The translations under genes and the position numbers were made by a program. A DNA stretch of 7,122 nucleotides from Anaeromyxobacter dehalogenans. Its GTDB lineage: Bacteria > Myxococcota_A > UBA9042 > DTJE01. A model generated the notes under the pieces. It saw nothing but the letters and a program-made list of their open reading frames with translations, was not told the DNA's origin and did no database searches. Shown piece by piece: positions 5,338 through 7,122 of this stretch. Each line of letters starts with the position of its first letter. Within the stretch, counting starts at the first letter, position 1. Location: NCBI GenBank assembly GCA_020722625.1, contig DYKK01000174.1, positions 1 to 7,122 on the forward strand. Reading direction: 5' to 3'.

Positions 5338-6377
5338 GGCGTCCCGTATCTCGATTCGAAGTACGCCTTCAGCCGCGGGTCCGAACGGACGAGGTCCAGC
5401 GCGGTCCGCGCATGGTCCGGGACGTACCCGTTCCCGATGAGGAGGGTCACGTCCTTGCCGATGCCCTCGGCCCCGAGCGCCGCCGCCGTGAACGAGGTGG
5501 CCATGTTGAAGTAGTAGCAGACGCCCCCCTCCTTCGTGGCCAGGACCGCGGCCATCTCGGTCCCCGGGATGTTGGTCGTGTTGAGGACCACGTCCAGGAG
5601 GCGCCCGTCCGTGGCCCTGTGCACCGCCTCGAACACGCCCACGGGGTTCGTGGCGTCCGCCAGGATCGGCACGTCCAGGCAACCGAATTCGGCCATCTGG
5701 TCCAGCGACGCCTGCCGGCGGGCCACCCCGAAGACCCGACCCGTCGTCCCCAGGACCTTCCTGGCCGCGGCCGCGCACAGGAGCCCGGACTTCCCCGTCC
5801 CGATGACGCCCACGTCCATGCCCGGCCGCACGAGCCGAAAAGTCTGGGCCGGAGCCCCGGCCACGTCCAGGACCGCCAGGGCCGCGTCCCGCGAGAAGTC
5901 GTCCGGCATCCGGACCGCGACCCCGCTCTCGAACAGGATGGCGTATCCCTCGACCGCGACCTGGTCCCGGTCCAGGTACACCTTCCGGATCGACTCGATG
6001 TGGAGGGGAGTCAGGGAGAGGGACACGAGCGTCGCGACCCGGTCCCCCGGCTTCGCGTCCACGCCCCCCCGGTACTCCGAGCCGATCTCGCGGATGCGTC
6101 CGGTCAGCATCCCGCCCGACCCGGTGACGGGGTTGTGCTGCTTGCCGCGCTCCGCCACGGTCTTCAGGATGAGGGCCGCGACCCCGTCCGGGTCGTGACC
6201 GGCCGCGACCTTCATCTGCGTGAACGACGCGGCGTCCACGTTGAGCATCTCCACGTCAATCAGGATCTCGGTCGGATGGATCGGCAGCGAGTTGTCCAGG
6301 ACCCTCGCGGCCTGGGGCAAGCACCCCGGTGGGTCCTTCACCCGGTGTGTCCCGTATCGAATTCCGGCGTCCTTCAT
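5334..6377 (-). CDS. kdd: L-erythro-3,5-diaminohexanoate dehydrogenase
   Basis: A 347-residue NAD-dependent enzyme of the lysine fermentation pathway. It oxidatively deaminates L-erythro-3,5-diaminohexanoate to 5-amino-3-oxohexanoate, releasing ammonium and NADH (EC 1.4.1.11). It is recognised from family stretches: YGTHRV (8-13), DAASFTQM (48-55), RGKQHNPVTGSGGML (77-91), LVSLSLTPLHI (117-127), LFESGVAVRMPDD (148-160) and LDVAGAPAQ (170-178). Next come the Rossmann glycine loop VIGTGKSGLL (191-200) and FNMATSFTAAALGAEGIGKDV (290-310). The length is typical and it is intact. ATG at 6377 is preferred because AGAGGTGA lies about 5 nt upstream and it gives the family-like start MKDAGIRYGTHRV; GTG at 6386 has no room for a ribosome site. 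It lies 5 bp after the glycosylase stop and overlaps tdk by 4 bp. None of its usual partners (kamA, kamDE, kce, kal) is in the window. Confidence 0.93.
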   Translation of the reverse strand: MKDAGIRYGTHRVKDPPGCLPQAARVLDNSLPIHPTEILIDVEMLNVDAASFTQMKVAAGHDPDGVAALILKTVAERGKQHNPVTGSGGMLTGRIREIGSEYRGGVDAKPGDRVATLVSLSLTPLHIESIRKVYLDRDQVAVEGYAILFESGVAVRMPDDFSRDAALAVLDVAGAPAQTFRLVRPGMDVGVIGTGKSGLLCAAAARKVLGTTGRVFGVARRQASLDQMAEFGCLDVPILADATNPVGVFEAVHRATDGRLLDVVLNTTNIPGTEMAAVLATKEGGVCYYFNMATSFTAAALGAEGIGKDVTLLIGNGYVPDHARTALDLVRSDPRLKAYFESRYGTP

Positions 6378-6382
6378 CGCAA

Positions 6383-7122
6383 TCACCTCTCGTGCGCTGT
6401 TCCTCGGTCGCCCTTCGAGGGGGCGACCTTCCCGATCCTCGCCATCACCAGCTGCAAGTCACGCCACGCGTGCGGCTTGTAGTCCGGGTTCCGCAGCAAG
6501 GCGGCCGGATGATACGTGACCAGCACGGGAATGTCATCCGAAACCCGCCCTCCGGAGGGGTTCTCTCTGGAACCCTGGCAGCGAAACCAGGTCCCGCGCA
6601 GGCGGGCGACCGCCTCCTGGCGGCCGGTCAGGACGACGGCCGCGCTGCGTCCGAGGGCCACCAGGACCCGGGGCCGTACCAGTTCGATCTGGCGTTCCAG
6701 GTACGGGCGGCAGGCCCCGGCCTCGGCCGGAGACGGGGTCGCGTTGTGCGGGGGACGGCACTTCACGACGTTCGCGATGTAGCAGTCCTCGCGGACCAGT
6801 CCCATGGCCGCGATCATGCGGTCCAGGAGGCGGCCGGCCGCCCCCACGAACGGCCTTCCCGTCGCGTCCTCCTCCGCCCCGGGCCCCTCGCCCACGAACA
6901 TGACGTCGCATCCCACCCGGCCCTCGCCGAACACCGTGCGCGTCCGCGTGGCGTGGAGCGGGCAGCGGCGGCACTCGGCCACCACTTGCGCGAGGGCTCC
7001 GAGGTCTCCGGGAAGCGGCGGGAGGGGCGCCGGGGGTTCCGCGGGCGCCTCGCGAACCGGAGACGGACTCCGTGTTCGGGCCTCGCGCCCGGGGCCGGGC
7101 GGGGCGCCGGGGGTCCAGGGCC
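6383..7122 (-). CDS. Family-4 uracil-DNA glycosylase, 5' end beyond the window
   Basis: An iron-sulfur uracil-DNA glycosylase that excises uracil from DNA as the first step of base-excision repair. The visible part is 245 residues, and the frame is open to the right edge, so the start lies outside. Numbered from the edge, Cys50, Cys53, Cys121 and Cys137 fit the [4Fe-4S] ligand set. GEGPGAEEDATGRPFVGAAG (77-96) is the active-site motif, NVVKCRPPHNATPSPAEAGAC (117-137) and LVALGRSA follow, and TYHPAALLRNP (202-212) holds the conserved His204. A GTG at 6985 gives a tempting 200-residue form. However, the residues before it (LPGDLGALAQVVAECRRCPL) match the normal helix leading into the first two cysteines, so I do not use it. 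Before that lies a proline-rich stretch, 14 Pro in 45 residues, with no ATG, GTG or TTG in frame. The gene ends 5 bp before kdd and is probably in its operon. Confidence 0.93.
   Translation of the reverse strand, partial: PWTPGAPPGPGREARTRSPSPVREAPAEPPAPLPPLPGDLGALAQVVAECRRCPLHATRTRTVFGEGRVGCDVMFVGEGPGAEEDATGRPFVGAAGRLLDRMIAAMGLVREDCYIANVVKCRPPHNATPSPAEAGACRPYLERQIELVRPRVLVALGRSAAVVLTGRQEAVARLRGTWFRCQGSRENPSGGRVSDDIPVLVTYHPAALLRNPDYKPHAWRDLQLVMARIGKVAPSKGDRGTAHER

Noticed and set aside
5338..5778. Upstream in-frame extension of tdk giving a 342-residue protein
   Set aside because: The extension overlaps kdd in another frame, is Gly/Arg-rich, and the family starts just before the P-loop at ATG 5337.
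6378..6386. GTG at 6386 as kdd start, with a 4-bp GTGA overlap with the glycosylase stop
   Set aside because: The AGAGG ribosome site would abut the GTG directly. ATG at 6377 has proper spacing and a family-like start.
5412..6482. 356-codon plus-strand open frame opposite kdd
   Set aside because: Low-complexity His/Arg/Asp/Pro-rich translation, fully explained by third-position GC bias of kdd on the other strand.
1..7122. CRISPR array, tRNA, rRNA, insertion sequence or phage genes
   Set aside because: No spaced direct repeats, cloverleaf, ribosomal RNA stretches, transposase motifs or terminal repeats were seen on either strand.

Overview
The window is GC-rich, roughly two thirds G+C or more by eye, and densely coded. 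It looks like bacterial chromosome, with no sign of phage, plasmid, insertion sequence, CRISPR, tRNA or rRNA. A predicted lipoprotein and a membrane-anchored peptidoglycan glycosyltransferase with an AsmA-like body point to a diderm (Gram-negative) bacterium. A DUF507 protein, an AsmA-like/GT51 fusion and a lysine-fermentation dehydrogenase together would fit a high-GC Myxococcota, Desulfobacterota, Acidobacteriota or related uncultured lineage. That placement is inference; nothing here fixes the taxon.

Layout. Bases 1-145 hold no convincing gene: three GC-rich inverted repeats are followed by an AT-rich patch. yqeY (146-607, minus) and a DUF507 gene (799-1323, plus) diverge from a 191-bp spacer with weak promoter-like elements and small inverted repeats. 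The DUF507 gene converges on a large glycosyltransferase gene (1327-4011, minus), with only 3 bp between the two stop codons. A 221-bp spacer (4012-4232) follows, with two tandem hairpins and a G-rich stretch. Then come a small lipoprotein gene (4233-4655), thymidine kinase tdk (4750-5337), 3,5-diaminohexanoate dehydrogenase kdd (5334-6377) and a family-4 uracil-DNA glycosylase (6383 to beyond the right edge), all on the minus strand.

How the genes relate. The glycosylase, kdd and tdk form a tight minus-strand set read from right to left: a 5-bp gap, then a 4-bp ATGA overlap, so they are probably co-transcribed and kdd-tdk translationally coupled. Uracil excision and thymidine salvage both bear on keeping uracil out of DNA; the lysine-catabolic dehydrogenase between them has no obvious link to either. 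The lipoprotein and glycosyltransferase lie downstream on the same strand and may be a separate envelope unit, since a promoter-like element sits at the end of tdk.

I found no clear new defence or mobile system. The points most worth a second look are the AsmA-like/GT51 fusion, the glycosylase-kdd-tdk arrangement, an internal duplication in the DUF507 protein, and the hairpin-rich spacers.
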